A stretch of DNA of 64,000 nucleotides from Pseudomonadota bacterium (lineage in GTDB: Bacteria > Pseudomonadota > Alphaproteobacteria > Rhizobiales > Methylopilaceae): the NCBI GenBank assembly GCA_023388965.1, contig JAEWFF010000028.1, positions 206,140-270,139 of the forward strand, read 5' to 3'. This document shows, in pieces, positions 15,634-25,775 of this stretch. The notes under the pieces were generated by a model, which saw only the letters and a list, made by a program, of their open reading frames with translations, made no database searches and was not told the origin of the DNA. The first letter of the stretch is position 1. Each line of letters starts with the position of its first letter. The translations under genes and the position numbers were made by a program.

Positions 15634-18270
15634 ATGCGGTCCGAAGAGCCCCGCGCCGTCCGTCTGTCCGACTACACGCCCCCCGATTACCTGATCGACC
15701 ATGTCGAACTCGACGTCGTGCTGAGCGGCGACGATGCCTTTGTCACCTCGGTGCTGGATATGCGCCCCAATCCGGCCGGGCGCGCAGACGCGCCTCTGGT
15801 GCTCGATGGCGACGCGCTGGCGCTCGACGGGCCGGTGCTGCTCGATAATGCGGAACTGCCCGCCGGCGCATTCGAGGAAACGCCGAACGCGCTGACCCTG
15901 CACGCCCCGCCGCAGCGGCCGTTCCGACTTCGCCTCGCCACGCGGCTGAAGCCGGCGGAAAACAGCCAGCTCATGGGCCTTTACCGCAGCGGCAGCGCGT
16001 TCTGCACGCAATGCGAGGCCGAAGGGTTTCGCCGCATCACCTATTTCCTCGACCGGCCGGACGTGCTCGCGACCTATCGCGTGCGGATCGAGGCGGACAG
16101 AAAGATCGCACCGGTTCTGCTTTCGAACGGCAATCCGGTGGAATCCGGCTCGGCCGGAGAAGGCCGTCATTACGCGATCTGGGACGACCCGCACCCGAAG
16201 CCGTCCTATCTGTTCGCGCTCGTCGCCGGCGATCTCGGCGTTGTCGAGGATCGCTTCCACACCGCCTCGGGCCGCGATGTGAAACTCGCGATCTATGTCG
16301 AGCACGGCAAGGAAGCCCGCGCATCCTATGCGATGGACGCGCTGAAGCGCTCGATGAAATGGGATGAGGACGTGTTCGGCCGTGAATACGACCTCGAGGT
16401 GTTCAACATCGTCGCCGTCTCCGATTTCAATATGGGCGCGATGGAGAACAAGGGCCTCAACGTCTTCAACGACCGCTATGTGTTGGCAAGCTCCGAAACC
16501 GCGACGGATGGGGACTATGCCGGCATAGAGGCGGTGATCGCCCACGAATATTTCCACAATTGGACCGGCAACCGCATCACCTGCCGCGACTGGTTCCAGC
16601 TCTGCCTGAAGGAGGGGCTGACGGTTTTCCGCGATCAGGAATTCACCGCCGACATGCGCTCGCGCCCGGTCGAGCGTATTTCCGATGTACGTACGCTGCG
16701 CGCGGTGCAGTTTCCGGAGGATGCCGGTCCGTTCGCCCATCCGGTGCGGCCGCAGACCTATCGCGAGATCAACAATTTCTACACGGCGACGGTTTATGAG
16801 AAGGGCGCCGAAGTCATCCGGATGCTCAAGACGCTGATCGGCGCGGATGGTTTCCGGCGCGGCATGGACCTCTATTTCGAGCGCCATGACGGACAGGCCG
16901 CCACCATCGAGCAGTTTCTCGCCTGCTTCAGCGACGCGACCGGGCGCGACCTGACGCAGTTCCATCTCTGGTACACACAGGCCGGAACGCCCGAAGTCGC
17001 GGTAACATCGGACTGGGACGCGGCAAACGGCACGCTGACGCTCAATATCGTGCAGAGCGTGCCGAAGACGCCGGGGCAGGATCACAAATCGCCGATGGTC
17101 ATTCCCTTGGCGTTCGGCCTTGTCGGCGCGGATGGCACGGACCTTCCGGCAACGTGCGAACAGGCTGAAAGCGGCCTTCTTGTCCTGACACGCAACCAGC
17201 ACAGCTTTACTTTTGGCGGGCTGGAGCAGCCGCCGGCGATTTCGATCAACCGCAATTTCTCGGCACCCATCAAGCTGACGGTCGACCTGTCCGAGAACGA
17301 ACTTCTGTTCCTCGCACGCCACGACAGCGACCCGTTCAACCGCTGGCAGGCGCTGCAGACCGCAGCCATGCGTGTGCTCGTGCGCTCTGTCGCCGTCATA
17401 CGCGAGGGCGGCGCCCCGCTCGGCGAGCCGCGTCTCGCCGAAGCGATGGCGGAGGCCCTTGCGGCAACGGATATGGAGCCGGCCCTTCTCGCCCAGCTTC
17501 TGCAATTGCCGAGCGAAACGGACATCGCTCAGGAGATCGGCACCCATGTCGATCCCGACGCAATCCACCGCGCGCGCCGGGCGCTGAAGGAAGCTCTCGC
17601 CGTGCGCATCCGTACGCCGCTTCGCGAACGTTATGACGGGCTGGCGATATCGGCCCCCTACTCGCCCGATGCCGCATCGGCCGGGCGGCGCACGCTGCGC
17701 AATGTCGCACTCGATCTCTTGTGCGCGACGCGCGACGAAGACGCCGCCGCTCTTGCCCATGCGCATTATGAGGCGGCCAACAACATGACCGACCGGATCG
17801 GCGGGCTTGCCGTTCTGTGCGCCATCCCCTCGGATCTGCGCGAACAGGCGCTGGAGGATTTCGCACGCCGTTACGCGGGCGACGCGCTCGTGCTAGACAA
17901 ATGGCTCACTCTCCAGGCCGCCATCCCGGAAGCGGGAACGCTGGAGCGCGTGCGCGGGCTGATGAGCCATCCTGTCTTCTCGATGACCAATCCGAACCGC
18001 GTACGCTCGCTCATCGGCGGCTTCGCCTCCGGCAATCCAACGCAATTCAACCGGCCGGACGGCAGCGGCTTCGACTTCCTCGCCGATGCGGTGCTTGAAC
18101 TCGACCGCCGCAACCCGCAGGTCGCGGCCCGGCTGATGGGCGCATTCCGGAGCTGGAAGGCGCTGGAGCCGGCGCGCCGCGCCCGCGCCGAACAGACGCT
18201 GCGGCGAATCAAGGATACCGAGCCGCTTTCGACGGACGTTTCCGACCTTGTGATCCGCGCGCTCGAATGA
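15634..18270 (+). CDS. pepN: aminopeptidase N (M1 family)
   Basis: A zinc metallopeptidase of 878 residues that removes N-terminal amino acids from peptides. AGGAG 5 bases before the ATG at 15634 fixes the start; the frame is open more than 1.3 kb further upstream, but that stretch is antisense to dusA and not coding. The zinc site is HEYFHNWTGNR (H304, E305, H308), with the third ligand Glu in LKEGLTVFRD. The exopeptidase signature GAMENKGLN precedes it. The C-terminal half is the helical DUF3458 region of E. coli-type PepN. A single-gene unit. Confidence 0.97.
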   Translation: MRSEEPRAVRLSDYTPPDYLIDHVELDVVLSGDDAFVTSVLDMRPNPAGRADAPLVLDGDALALDGPVLLDNAELPAGAFEETPNALTLHAPPQRPFRLRLATRLKPAENSQLMGLYRSGSAFCTQCEAEGFRRITYFLDRPDVLATYRVRIEADRKIAPVLLSNGNPVESGSAGEGRHYAIWDDPHPKPSYLFALVAGDLGVVEDRFHTASGRDVKLAIYVEHGKEARASYAMDALKRSMKWDEDVFGREYDLEVFNIVAVSDFNMGAMENKGLNVFNDRYVLASSETATDGDYAGIEAVIAHEYFHNWTGNRITCRDWFQLCLKEGLTVFRDQEFTADMRSRPVERISDVRTLRAVQFPEDAGPFAHPVRPQTYREINNFYTATVYEKGAEVIRMLKTLIGADGFRRGMDLYFERHDGQAATIEQFLACFSDATGRDLTQFHLWYTQAGTPEVAVTSDWDAANGTLTLNIVQSVPKTPGQDHKSPMVIPLAFGLVGADGTDLPATCEQAESGLLVLTRNQHSFTFGGLEQPPAISINRNFSAPIKLTVDLSENELLFLARHDSDPFNRWQALQTAAMRVLVRSVAVIREGGAPLGEPRLAEAMAEALAATDMEPALLAQLLQLPSETDIAQEIGTHVDPDAIHRARRALKEALAVRIRTPLRERYDGLAISAPYSPDAASAGRRTLRNVALDLLCATRDEDAAALAHAHYEAANNMTDRIGGLAVLCAIPSDLREQALEDFARRYAGDALVLDKWLTLQAAIPEAGTLERVRGLMSHPVFSMTNPNRVRSLIGGFASGNPTQFNRPDGSGFDFLADAVLELDRRNPQVAARLMGAFRSWKALEPARRARAEQTLRRIKDTEPLSTDVSDLVIRALE

Positions 18271-18430
18271 GCGTACGGACCCAAGCGATTCCCGCGACTC
18301 ACGAATTGGCCTGTGCGTAAACAAATCGCAAAGGCGGGCTGGACAAATCACCCCGCGGCGATTCAAATCATCTTGCCCGTTTGTATGTGTTCGCCGGGCT
18401 TCGGGGAAACATCAGACCTTCGGGGGACAT

Positions 18431-20749
18431 ATGGCGCGCTCAAACGCGGCCACCGCATCCATGCGGCATGATGCCATGGACACGCCCCGCACCACCGCGC
18501 GCTTTGCCAGCGCCAATGCCTCGCCCGCGAAAGAGATGATCCGCCGCTGGTCGATTTTCGGCCTTGTCGCGCTGGGCATTCTCGCGATCGCGGCCGGCGC
18601 GTTCACCTATCTGGCCGACAGCCGTGCGCGCAGCCTGGCCGACCGCTCCGAAAGCCTCGATCTTCTCGCCACCCGCATCGCCCACGAGATGTCGGCCAAG
18701 GCCGCCACCTTCGATGCAACGGCCGAGGCAGGCGAGATCGCCAATGCCTATCTGCGCGACGCCCTGCCGAGCCGCGCCACGGCGAACGGCCGAGGCCTCC
18801 TCGTCACCGGTGCCGACGGCACGGTCGCGGCCACTGCCGGAACCGATGTCGCGACCGCCGGAGACAGCCTCGCAAATGTGCTGGGCGAGGCTTTCGCGCT
18901 TGCAACGTTCGGCGAGCGCGCCGGCGTGCTGACGGTTTCGACCCGCAACGTTCCCGATCTTCTCGTTACATTGCGTCCCCTGCCCGCACCGCTCGGTCAT
19001 GTGGCCATGGTGCAGCCGGCCTCGGCCGCTTTGGCCGACTGGCGTTCGGATGCTGCCATCGCGTTCGCAGCCCTTGCCGGCATCGTCGTCGCGCTCGCCG
19101 CGCTCGGGCTCGCGTTCCAGTGGCAGGCAGCGCGCGCGCGGCGTGCCCGCTCGAGCTTCCAGCATATCCAGAGCCGCACGGATACCGCGCTCGCGCGCGG
19201 ACGTTCCGGCCTGTTCGAATGGGATCTCGTGCGCGGCCGCGTGTTCTGGTCGCGCTCCATGTTCGAACTGGTGGGCATGGAGCCCGGCGACGAGCTTATC
19301 TCGTTCGGCATATTCCAGTCCGTCGTCCATCCCGGCGATATCGATCTTTACGAACTTGCCGACGAACTCCTGCGCGGGGAAGTGAATGTGATCGACCGCG
19401 CTTTCCGCGTGCGCCACCGCCACGGCGGCTGGATCTGGATGCGTACGCGGGCCGAAGTCGTGCGCACGGATGCCAGGCATCCCGTCGTCGTCGGCATCTG
19501 CGTGAACGTCACGGAAGAGCGCCGGTTCGCGGAGCAGACCGCGACGGCCGATCTGCGCCTGCGCGATGCGGTCGAAACCATTTCCGAGGCCTTCGTCCTG
19601 TGGGATGCGGACAGCCGCCTTGTCCTGTGCAACAGTAAGTTCCAGCAGCTCTACCAGCTTCCGGATTCGGCGGTGGCTCCCGGCACGCCCTATGAGCACG
19701 TCATTTCATCCGGACGCGCGCCGGTCGTACGCACGCAGATCCGCCCCGAAGGACGCCCCGAAGAGGGCGCGCGCACTTATGAGGCCCAGATCGAGGATGG
19801 GCGCTGGCTGCACATCAACGAGCGCCGGACCAAGGATGGCGGCTTCGTTTCGGTCGGCACCGACATCACATCGCTCAAGCGCCACGAGGAGAAACTGCTC
19901 GACAGCGAAAAGCGGCTGATGGCGACCGTCACCGATCTGCGCAAATCGCGCCAGACGCTGGAAGTGCAGACGCAGCAGCTGGCGGACCTTGCCGAGAAAT
20001 ATGCCGAGCAGCGCGCCGAAGCCGAAAACGCCAACAAGGCTAAATCCGAATTCCTGGCCAATATGAGCCACGAACTGCGCACGCCGCTGAACGCGATCAT
20101 CGGCTTTTCCGAGATCATGACATCCGGCGCGTTCGGTGCGCTCGGCTCGGCAAAATATGAAGAATATTGCCGCGATATCGGCGATAGCGGCCAATATCTG
20201 CTCGAAGTCATCAACGACATTCTCGAAATGTCGCGCATCGAGAGCGGCCATCATGCGCTCAAGCTCGACGAGGTCGATCTCGACGCCACCGTGCTCGAGG
20301 CGCTGCGCGTCATTACGCCCCTTTCCGAGGAAAAGGGCCTCGCTTTGCGCGCGGAGGCCGCGACCGGCATCGTCACGCAGGCCGACCGCCGCGCGATCAA
20401 ACAAATCCTGCTCAATCTGGTTTCGAATGCGGTGAAATTCACGCCGCCGGGCGGGCGCATCGCCGTGCGCCTGCGCCAGATCGGCAATGCGGTGCATATC
20501 TATGTCGAGGATACCGGCATCGGCATTTCGAGGGACGCCATAGCGAAACTCGGCCGTCCCTTCGAGCAGGTCGAGAACCAGTTCACGAAAACCCATAAGG
20601 GCTCCGGGCTCGGCCTCGCCATCGCCCGCTCGCTGGTCGAACTGCACGGCGGTTCGATGAAAATCCGCTCCAGCGTCGGCGCTGGCACGGTCGTGCTCGT
20701 GCGTCTGCCGCTGCGCGAGCCGGACGAGCCGCAGGCCCTCAGCGCCTAA
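18431..20749 (+). CDS. pleC: PleC-like sensor histidine kinase/phosphatase
   Basis: A 772-residue membrane kinase. Order of parts: a cytosolic tail, a membrane helix near residues 37-58, a periplasmic region to about 205, a second helix (206-228), a PAS domain (about 255-375), a second PAS-like domain (385-485), a coiled coil (490-540), HisKA with His547 in MSHELRTPLNAIIGFSEIM, and HATPase with DTGIGISRDAI and GSGLGLAIARSLVELHGG. This is the layout of PleC, which controls DivK phosphorylation and so CtrA and polarity. Its position tail-to-tail with glnE matches the arrangement I recall for pleC in rhizobia. The assignment rests on synteny and domain order, not on a search. Confidence 0.75.
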   Translation: MARSNAATASMRHDAMDTPRTTARFASANASPAKEMIRRWSIFGLVALGILAIAAGAFTYLADSRARSLADRSESLDLLATRIAHEMSAKAATFDATAEAGEIANAYLRDALPSRATANGRGLLVTGADGTVAATAGTDVATAGDSLANVLGEAFALATFGERAGVLTVSTRNVPDLLVTLRPLPAPLGHVAMVQPASAALADWRSDAAIAFAALAGIVVALAALGLAFQWQAARARRARSSFQHIQSRTDTALARGRSGLFEWDLVRGRVFWSRSMFELVGMEPGDELISFGIFQSVVHPGDIDLYELADELLRGEVNVIDRAFRVRHRHGGWIWMRTRAEVVRTDARHPVVVGICVNVTEERRFAEQTATADLRLRDAVETISEAFVLWDADSRLVLCNSKFQQLYQLPDSAVAPGTPYEHVISSGRAPVVRTQIRPEGRPEEGARTYEAQIEDGRWLHINERRTKDGGFVSVGTDITSLKRHEEKLLDSEKRLMATVTDLRKSRQTLEVQTQQLADLAEKYAEQRAEAENANKAKSEFLANMSHELRTPLNAIIGFSEIMTSGAFGALGSAKYEEYCRDIGDSGQYLLEVINDILEMSRIESGHHALKLDEVDLDATVLEALRVITPLSEEKGLALRAEAATGIVTQADRRAIKQILLNLVSNAVKFTPPGGRIAVRLRQIGNAVHIYVEDTGIGISRDAIAKLGRPFEQVENQFTKTHKGSGLGLAIARSLVELHGGSMKIRSSVGAGTVVLVRLPLREPDEPQALSA

Positions 20750-23640
20750 ACAATCAGGCGCGTAAAGAGCGTGCGGGCATTGTCCTGAACATCGCGCAGT
20801 TCTGCGTCAAGACCGACGAAGTCCGGGCTCCCGGCCGCGCGCGCAAGCAGCGCCTTGACGCCGACCCCCGCTTCCTCGGGCCGGAATGGTCCCGACAGGC
20901 ACAGACGCAGGACCTGCGTCAGATTGTGCTGCAACTGCGTGGCGCGGCGAAGCGGCTCATAATCCTCCGTCGCCAGAAGCCCGGCCCTGTGAGCGGCATC
21001 GAACACCGCCGCCGTCGATGTGTTCAGCACATCCGGATGCGCGTGCGCATGTACGAGTTGCAGGAACTGCGCGATGAATTCGAGATCGACCAGCCCGCCT
21101 TTGGCGAACTTGATGTCCCAGGGATCGCTCTCCCCCTTTTCCGCCGCGAGTTTTTCGCGCATCTCGCGGACATCGGCGGCGATCTTCGCGCGCTCGCGCG
21201 GCAAGGTAAGTATCCGGGCAATCGCCGCCTCGACCTCGCCGCGGAAGCCTTCGTCGAAGGCCACCGCGCGGCCCCGCGTCAGCGCCATATGCTCCCAGGT
21301 CCAGGCCTCGTTCATCTGATAGCTGCTGAACGCTTTCAGCCGCGTCGCCAGCGGACCGGCGCGGCCGGACGGACGCAGGCGCAGATCGACCTCGTAAAGC
21401 GTGCCCTCGCCGGTCGGCGCGGACAGGGCAGCAACCAGCCGCTGCGTCAGCCGCGCATAGTATTGACTGGGATCGAGCGGCCTCTCGCCATCGGACATTG
21501 CGTCGTCGGGATGTTCGTAGATCAGGATGAGGTCGAGATCGGACGCCGCAGTCACTTCGCGGCCGCCAAGCTTGCCCATCGCCATTACGGCGCAGCGGCC
21601 GCCCGGCACGCGGCCATTGGTTTTCGCAAGTTCGTTCTCGGCCTCGACCAGAAGCCGCGCGATGAGAAGATCGGCAAGGCGCGCGAATGCCGCGCCGGCC
21701 CTGTCAGCACCGATCATGACCGACAGGACGCGCATGCCGATCAGAACGCGCTGTTCCTGGCCGAAGATACGGACGCGGTTCAGAACGTCCTCGTAATCGC
21801 GCGCCTCGGCCAGAGTGAGGTCGAGACGTTCGGACAATTCCTCGTCGGTCGGCAGCCGCGAGAAGAAAGCCGGCTCGAATACCGCGTCGAGAACATGCGG
21901 ACGCCGCGCGACCGTATTGGCAAGATTCGGCGCCGTGCCGAGCGCATCGGCGAGAAGGCCGAGAAAATCCGGATTGGAACGCAGGATGGCGAAGAATTCG
22001 ACGCCGGCCGGCAAACGCCCGAGCACGCGGTCGAGCGTCAGAAGCGCAAAATTGGGATCGCTGGTGCGGCCGAGCGCGGCCAGAAGCGCTGGCACGAGTT
22101 CCGTCAGAAGCTCGCGCGCACGCGCGGACCTCGTCGCGGGGACACGCCCATGATGCCAGCCACGAATGAGCGCGGACACCTGAACCGGATCGGCAAAGCC
22201 AAGGCCGCGCAAAGTCGCAAGCGTTTCGGGATCGTCCTCATCTCCTGTAAAGACGAGGTTGCCGCCCTGCGAGGCCAAAGCCGGCGCGTCCTCGAACAGA
22301 TGGACGTAATGCGATTGCACCACTTCCAGCCGCTGTTCGAGATCGGCGGCAAACGCATCGCGGTCCGCATAGCCCGCAAAATGCGCGAAACTCGCCATCG
22401 CCGCCGCGTCCTGCGGCAGGCTGTGCGTCTGTTCGTCGGCCACCATTTGAAGACGGTGTTCGAGACGACGCAGATAGCGGTAGCAGAAAACGAGATCGGC
22501 GTGCGCCGCCTCGTCGATCCAGCCTTCGGCGGCAAGCGCCGCCAGCGCCTCTTCGGTGCCGCGCACGCGCAGGGCCGGATTGCGGCCGCCCGCGACGAGT
22601 TGCTGCGTCTGGACAAAAAATTCGATCTCGCGAATGCCACCACGCCCTAGCTTCAGATTGTGCCCTTCGACCGCGATGGCACCATGCCCGCGATGAACAT
22701 GGATCTGCCGCTTCATCGCATGGATATCGGCAATCGCCGCGTAATCGAGATGTTTGCGCCAGATGAAGGGCGTCATCTCCTTCAGGAACGCCTCTCCTGC
22801 TGCAAGATCGCCGGCGCAGGGCCGCGCCTTCAGCATGGCCGCACGCTCCCAGTTCTGCCCGACGCTCTCGTAATAGGAGAGCGCGGCCTCGATGGAGAGC
22901 GCGACCTGCGTCGAGCCCGGATCGGGCCGCAGGCGCAGATCGGTACGGAAGACGTAACCGTCCGCCGTCCGCTCCTGCATCAGTCGCGCGAGCTTCTGCA
23001 CGATGCGTACGAAGAACGGCGCCGGCTCGACATCCTCTCCAAGCGGCGCGACCGAACGGTCGTAGAAGACGATAAGGTCGATGTCGGACGAATAATTGAG
23101 TTCGCGTGCGCCGTGCTTGCCCATCGCCAATACGATGAGGCCCGAACCGCGTTCCGGATCGTTCGCATTTCCCTTGAAGCGACCGGATTGGATTTCCGCC
23201 CGCAGCAGGAAACGCAGCGAAGCCGACAGAGACACATCGGCAAGGTCGGACAGCGCGGTGGTCACTTCCGGAACATCCCACACGCCACCGAGATCGGCCA
23301 GTGCGAGCAGCAGCGCCATTTCCTGCTTGGCTTTGCGCAGAGCGTGCATCAGGCCGGCTTCGTCGATATCTGCGCCGATCGTGCGGACAGTGTCGAGCAC
23401 GCGGTCGCGCGCAGCTTCCGGCGTCTCGTTGAGCAGATTCAGCAGACGGTCGGGATCGGTCGCGGCGAGTTGCCAGAGAAAGTTCGAGGCCTCGGCAATG
23501 CCCGTCAGCACATCCGCAGCATCGGGAAAGGCGTCGAGACGCGTCGCCATATCCGGACGCGCGGCGAGAAGATCGGCGAGTTTGCCTTTCCCCGCTTCTC
23601 CGCCGAGCGGCCCCCGTTTCATCGCTTCGGCAAGAATCAT
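20746..23640 (-). CDS. glnE: bifunctional glutamine synthetase adenylyltransferase/deadenylyltransferase
   Basis: At 964 residues this has the full GlnE size. Two nucleotidyltransferase domains are visible, one with YSSDIDLIVFYD in the N-terminal half (deadenylylation) and one with ASDLDLILIYEHPDD in the C-terminal half (adenylylation). Each is followed by its conserved Arg-rich block (VFRTDLRLRPDPGS and LYEVDLRLRPSGRAG). GlnE sets glutamine synthetase activity in response to PII. Its start overlaps the stop of the upstream kinase by 4 bases, so it is the third gene of a response regulator-kinase-glnE unit. It overlaps the pleC 3' end by 4 bases tail to tail. Confidence 0.97.
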   Translation of the reverse strand: MILAEAMKRGPLGGEAGKGKLADLLAARPDMATRLDAFPDAADVLTGIAEASNFLWQLAATDPDRLLNLLNETPEAARDRVLDTVRTIGADIDEAGLMHALRKAKQEMALLLALADLGGVWDVPEVTTALSDLADVSLSASLRFLLRAEIQSGRFKGNANDPERGSGLIVLAMGKHGARELNYSSDIDLIVFYDRSVAPLGEDVEPAPFFVRIVQKLARLMQERTADGYVFRTDLRLRPDPGSTQVALSIEAALSYYESVGQNWERAAMLKARPCAGDLAAGEAFLKEMTPFIWRKHLDYAAIADIHAMKRQIHVHRGHGAIAVEGHNLKLGRGGIREIEFFVQTQQLVAGGRNPALRVRGTEEALAALAAEGWIDEAAHADLVFCYRYLRRLEHRLQMVADEQTHSLPQDAAAMASFAHFAGYADRDAFAADLEQRLEVVQSHYVHLFEDAPALASQGGNLVFTGDEDDPETLATLRGLGFADPVQVSALIRGWHHGRVPATRSARARELLTELVPALLAALGRTSDPNFALLTLDRVLGRLPAGVEFFAILRSNPDFLGLLADALGTAPNLANTVARRPHVLDAVFEPAFFSRLPTDEELSERLDLTLAEARDYEDVLNRVRIFGQEQRVLIGMRVLSVMIGADRAGAAFARLADLLIARLLVEAENELAKTNGRVPGGRCAVMAMGKLGGREVTAASDLDLILIYEHPDDAMSDGERPLDPSQYYARLTQRLVAALSAPTGEGTLYEVDLRLRPSGRAGPLATRLKAFSSYQMNEAWTWEHMALTRGRAVAFDEGFRGEVEAAIARILTLPRERAKIAADVREMREKLAAEKGESDPWDIKFAKGGLVDLEFIAQFLQLVHAHAHPDVLNTSTAAVFDAAHRAGLLATEDYEPLRRATQLQHNLTQVLRLCLSGPFRPEEAGVGVKALLARAAGSPDFVGLDAELRDVQDNARTLFTRLIV

Positions 23641-25025
23641 GAGGTCTCCGTTTCGCGCGGAAGCACAGCAACAACCTTCAGGCCAGGATCGTTGTCGCGT
23701 ATGTCGAGAACACCTCCGTGCAGCTTTGCGATGGCGTTTGCAAGACTGAGGCCGAGGCCCGAGCCGGGTCGCGTGCGGCTCGATTCGAGGCGCACGAAAC
23801 GTTCGAGCACGCGCACCCGGTCTTCGGCATTTATCCCCGGCCCGCGATCTGCGACCGCAAGCTCGATGCGCTCGCCCGCGCTCACGGCGGACACTTCGAT
23901 CGTGCCGCCCTCGCCTTCGCGCGCGCCATATTTGATCGCGTTGTCGATCAGATTGGCGATGGCCTGGGCAATCAGTTCGCGGTTGCCGTGAACGTAAAGA
24001 TCGGGCTCGGCCGTGGCCGACAATATCAGACCCGCCTCTTCCGCCGAGGGCTCGTAAAGCTCGGCGACGCTTTCCACCACTTCCGAGACGTTGACGCGCG
24101 ACATGGCCTCGCGCGCGGCGCCGGATTCGGCACGCGCGATGACGAGCATGGTGTTGAAGGTGCGCAGAAGCCCGTCCGATTCCTCGATCACGCTGTCGAG
24201 CGCAGCGCGGTAATCTGTGTCGGTGCGCGCAGTGCGCAGCGCCTCCTCCGCGCGATTGCGCAGGCGGGTCAGCGGCGTCTTGAGATCGTGTGCGACATCG
24301 TCCGTAACCTGACGCAGCTCGTTCATCAATTCGCCGATGCGCTCGAGCATCTGGTTCGTGGATGCCGCCAGACGGTCGAATTCATCGCCGCTGCCCGAGA
24401 CCGGCAAACGTCCGGACAGATCGCCGGCCATGATGGTGCGGCTGGTGTCGGTCACGGCGTCGAGACGTACGAGAACGCGGCGGGCGAGGATCAGGCCGCC
24501 GGCAAGGCCGACCACGATGACAAGCGCGAGGCCGCCGAGAATGGTCCGCGACAGGATTTCGGCGAAACGCCCGCGCTCGGACAGATCGCGTCCAACGAGA
24601 AGCCGCGAGCCGTTCGGCAGGCGCTCGACACGCACCCAAGCCGGCGTCACGCCCTGATCGGCGCCGAGACGCGAATATTCGGTTTCGCGCGAACCGGGGC
24701 GGTCCAGCACGCTCGGGGGCAGCGTACCGACATTGCCTGCAATCGGCTGGCCGTTCGGCGCGGTGACGAGATAGAGGAAGGAGCCCGGCTGGCGCGCGCG
24801 CTCCTCGATGGCCTGCATCATTCCCAGAAAGCCGCCCATACGGTAGCGGTCGGCGAGGTTGACGGTTTCGGCGTCGACCATCTGCGCGACCTGATCCTGG
24901 ATTTCCCGCCCGGATTTCCACACGACATAGGAGAGGCCAAGCCCGGCGGCGAGAACGAACACGGCGAGCAGGCCCACGGCCAGCTTGAAGGCCGTGGTGC
25001 GGAAGAGTTTAGCGAGCGCCGTCAC
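23637..25025 (-). CDS. sensor histidine kinase (HAMP type)
   Basis: A 462-residue classical EnvZ-like kinase. It has two membrane helices (about 13-34 and 162-182) around a periplasmic domain of about 125 residues, then HAMP (to about 235), HisKA with His246 in DVAHDLKTPLTRL, and HATPase with NLIDNAIKYG, ADRGPGINAED and GSGLGLSLANAIAKLHGG. It overlaps the upstream response regulator gene by 17 bases and glnE by 4. The same regulator-kinase-glnE order following degP is, as I recall, conserved in rhizobia. The signal sensed is unknown. Confidence 0.92.
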   Translation of the reverse strand: MTALAKLFRTTAFKLAVGLLAVFVLAAGLGLSYVVWKSGREIQDQVAQMVDAETVNLADRYRMGGFLGMMQAIEERARQPGSFLYLVTAPNGQPIAGNVGTLPPSVLDRPGSRETEYSRLGADQGVTPAWVRVERLPNGSRLLVGRDLSERGRFAEILSRTILGGLALVIVVGLAGGLILARRVLVRLDAVTDTSRTIMAGDLSGRLPVSGSGDEFDRLAASTNQMLERIGELMNELRQVTDDVAHDLKTPLTRLRNRAEEALRTARTDTDYRAALDSVIEESDGLLRTFNTMLVIARAESGAAREAMSRVNVSEVVESVAELYEPSAEEAGLILSATAEPDLYVHGNRELIAQAIANLIDNAIKYGAREGEGGTIEVSAVSAGERIELAVADRGPGINAEDRVRVLERFVRLESSRTRPGSGLGLSLANAIAKLHGGVLDIRDNDPGLKVVAVLPRETETS

Positions 25026-25701
25026 GGATCATATATCCCGCGCCGCGGATCGTGAGTAGAAGCTGCGGATCGAACCCCTTGTCGATCTTCGCGCGCAGAC
25101 GCGAGATATGGACATCGATCACATTGGTCTGCGGATCGAAGTGATAGTCCCATACATTTTCCAGCAGCATGGTGCGAGTGACGACCTGACCGGCATGGCG
25201 CATGAGATATTCGAGAAGGCGGAATTCGCGCGGCTGCAGCACGATCTCCGTGCCCGCGCGCGAAACGGTATGCGACAGCCGGTCGAGTTCGAGATCGCCG
25301 ACACGATAGACCGTCTCCGCCGCATTGGCGGAGCCGCGACGATCAAGCGCCTCGATGCGTGCGAGGAGCTCGGAGAAGGCATAGGGCTTGGTCAGGTAAT
25401 CGTCGCCGCCCGCGCGCAGGCCCGCCACGCGATCGTCCACCTGTCCCAGCGCCGAGAGGATCAGGGTCGGTGTCGTGACGCCTTCCGCCCGCAGCCGGCC
25501 GATGACGCTGAGGCCGTCGAGCTTCGGCAGCATGCGGTCTACAATCAGGACATCGTAGGAATCGACCGAGGCTTGCGCATGGCCATCCTCGCCGTCCACG
25601 GCGTGGTCGGCGATGTGTCCGGCCTCCCGCAGCGCCTTTACGAGATAGGCGGCGGCTTCCCGGTCGTCCTCGATCAGCAGGATGCGCATAACGGGCTTCA
25701 T
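25009..25701 (-). CDS. OmpR/PhoB family response regulator
   Basis: A 230-residue two-domain regulator. The receiver has the acidic pair EDD (11-13), phospho-acceptor Asp55 in VLIVDRMLPKLDG and the conserved Lys in YLTKPYAFSEL. The C-terminal winged helix shows LQPREFRLLEYLMRHAGQVV and DVHISRLRAKID. It is cognate to the kinase it overlaps. The first in-frame ATG (25701) is used; a second ATG four codons on (MRILLIEDD) is equally likely, and neither has a strong ribosome-binding site. Confidence 0.93.
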   Translation of the reverse strand: MKPVMRILLIEDDREAAAYLVKALREAGHIADHAVDGEDGHAQASVDSYDVLIVDRMLPKLDGLSVIGRLRAEGVTTPTLILSALGQVDDRVAGLRAGGDDYLTKPYAFSELLARIEALDRRGSANAAETVYRVGDLELDRLSHTVSRAGTEIVLQPREFRLLEYLMRHAGQVVTRTMLLENVWDYHFDPQTNVIDVHISRLRAKIDKGFDPQLLLTIRGAGYMIRDGAR

Positions 25702-25718
25702 ACAGGATCAGGCGGGTT

Positions 25719-25755
25719 AAAAAAAAGCGGCGGGCTTCCGAAGAATGCCCGCCGC
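25719..25755 (-). terminator. rho-independent terminator of degP
   Basis: On the minus strand, a perfect 9-bp GC stem (25755-25747 with 25735-25727) and an 11-base loop are followed by eight T's (25726-25719). It separates degP from the downstream response regulator gene. Confidence 0.9.
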
Positions 25756-25775
25756 CCCGGATTTACCGGCCGCGA

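Noticed and set aside
15622..17766. 714-codon minus-strand frame within pepN
   Set aside because: It lies opposite a clear M1 peptidase, has antisense-type composition and no motifs.
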